DNA from: Verrucomicrobiota bacterium
Lineage (GTDB): Bacteria > Verrucomicrobiota > Verrucomicrobiia > Limisphaerales > UBA9464
Length of the DNA stretch: 8,622 nt
Direction: 5' to 3'
Assembly (NCBI GenBank): GCA_947464705.1
Contig: CANHYD010000086.1
Location: 1 to 8,622, forward strand
Both the position numbers and the translations under genes were made by a program. The notes beneath the pieces are model-generated. The model was given only the letters and a program-made list of their open reading frames with translations. It ran no database searches and had not been told where the DNA came from. Positions within the stretch are counted from its first letter, which is position 1, and every line of letters begins with the position of its first letter. Below, in pieces: positions 8,501-8,622 of this stretch.

Positions 8501-8622
8501 ATGGCTGGCCTTTGGCGACATCAACGGTGTGGATTTCTGGCGCAATCGCGGCCGCATCGTGCATCGCGGATTCGCCCGACGGCCGGAGGTCCGCGACGGG
8601 CGGCTCACCTTCGCCACCGACA
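5586..8622 (+). CDS. PVC-type dehydrogenase / HEAT / cytochrome c / DUF6807 fusion (C-terminus cut by window edge)
   Basis: One uninterrupted frame of at least 1012 codons. Residues about 58-438 form the propeller of PVC-type membrane-bound dehydrogenases, beginning PPGFE (58-62) and ending near RVFRIAP; two Asp-rich loops (D111-D119, D154-D162) look calcium-binding. Residues about 459-680 are Arg/Ala/Leu-rich HEAT-like repeats. A cytochrome c domain follows, about 730-870, with haem motif C758-F-Q-C761-H762 and candidate sixth ligand M854 in AMPAYD. A Ser/Pro/Gly linker (about 878-902) leads to a DUF6807 domain from about 907, with D964-H965, H969 and a GDINGVDFW block, cut by the edge. The predicted role is periplasmic oxidation of an alcohol or sugar with electrons passed to haem; DUF6807 activity is unknown. 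ATG 5586 gives an RKN-containing n-region before the hydrophobic core MIWALAALPLMG; ATG 5673 (residue 30) is an alternative with weaker export signal. Confidence 0.9.
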   Translation, partial: MFPEERLERAEPSALPVLQVQARKNAVGFMIWALAALPLMGIDFEDPNADREAMPTVPPGFEITIFAREPLVRQPCSMAFDLRGRLCVGMGPQYRNPTPKTPGDSVVWVLDTDGDGKADQTKVFATGFNAIQGLAWRGRDLWVANAPDLTLVRDLDGDDEADEYVRLYTDLGNLEHGLHGLNWAPDGKLYMSKGNSKGLSQPGRIAPKAFRDLWGVTAPPGSPDHPAARTFAKGHYEKNYHDPEDDWGREGGVLRCDPDGRNLEIVSRGSRNPWDITFDTGFHWLGTDNDQTTGDRVFMPFPRAHFGWNHPWSAHWGTEPHAPSAPVSGPLFEGSGTGIVFGDSAAFPASHRGVFFINDWLRKTTFVWRPRWEGALMRPDGGDWLPFIEGGRALFRPTDLEFGPDGALWVLGWGRGYGAEYRDGKFVSEGRVFRIAPAHAGRSSRVTPPPDNPPARRSVPQLLEAFDSPLPVRRVEAQEELIRRGSSVTSALRAALAKPKMPEGRQTWTAWTLGRIAERDAAGDAWFERQAIGPKVPLNLRLQSIRIVAHRRAARQAPEPLPAAIVSLLADGEPRIRFEAVHAMGRVPVAAGRPAVPALLEALARETDPTVFYGGWQTLRVLQDPGALRPLLADARPGVRRAALLALLEDHALPEADVQRHVADTDPAVKAIATRWIEKATGQGLSLMVRGRPLGGASGDLNGTSDLGTEPKHLYPAKMSMPAPPNQETSLALALERFQDGDPRRGAWLFHHPQGAGCFQCHRLDGHGQSFGPDLSVVGARAPVQHLVQSILEPNAVITEGFSLHRIETADTELSGILIEESGLSVTLGLANGRRETIQKSQITTRGSSAQSAMPAYDTVLPARAVADVAAYLVRQQSKSQAGSPGSEPPSGTAGPSATPLDGDALAFAELSGRLRLTRGGYPVADFVHQDERILRPHFANLHAPGGLRVSRNHPPRPPLDAVDHDTMHPGLWLAFGDINGVDFWRNRGRIVHRGFARRPEVRDGRLTFATD

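Noticed and set aside
8304..8622. Possible particulate methane monooxygenase subunit, suggested by the old 'PmoA' label of this domain family.
   Set aside because: The real PmoA is a polytopic membrane protein; this region is soluble and matches DUF6807, whose older name is misleading. There is no evidence of methane oxidation here.

Overview
The window looks like chromosomal DNA of a GC-rich member of the PVC superphylum, most likely Verrucomicrobiota (Limisphaerales/Pedosphaera-like) and less likely Planctomycetota. This rests on gene content: an exported formylglycine sulfatase, an exported PHP-domain protein with a C-terminal beta-rich region, and a large PVC-type 'membrane-bound dehydrogenase' with beta-propeller, HEAT and cytochrome c modules joined to a DUF6807 domain. 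Those families are typical of verrucomicrobial and planctomycete genomes. No taxonomic marker gene is present, so the placement is inferred. I see no rRNA, tRNA, CRISPR array, insertion sequence or phage gene.

Layout from left to right. (1) On the minus strand, positions 2688 to 1 hold a two-gene unit: a secreted sulfatase followed, with a GTGA stop/start overlap, by a two-domain chromate-transporter-family (ChrA) protein that runs off the left edge. (2) Divergent from the sulfatase, on the plus strand (2891-4171), is a Na+/H+ antiporter of the Na_H_antiport_2 type. (3) It converges on a minus-strand exported PHP-domain metallohydrolase (4213-5508). A nested hairpin lies at the convergent junction. 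(4) Divergent from the PHP gene, on the plus strand from about 5586 to beyond the right edge, is one very long open frame. It encodes an exported propeller dehydrogenase, HEAT repeats, a CXXCH cytochrome c domain and the start of a DUF6807 domain.

Three of the five proteins are predicted to act outside the cytoplasm (sulfatase, PHP protein, dehydrogenase/cytochrome fusion) and two are membrane transporters. A plausible reading is an accessory region for periplasmic breakdown or oxidation of sulfated or otherwise decorated carbohydrates, with ion and oxyanion transport nearby. Only the sulfatase-chrA pair shows sequence evidence of being one operon; links between the other genes are inferred from adjacency.

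The most interesting item is the right-hand gene, where a complete oxidoreductase/cytochrome c module is covalently linked through a Pro/Ser/Gly-rich linker to DUF6807, a domain of unknown activity. The translational coupling of a sulfatase to a transporter of the sulfate analogue chromate is the second.
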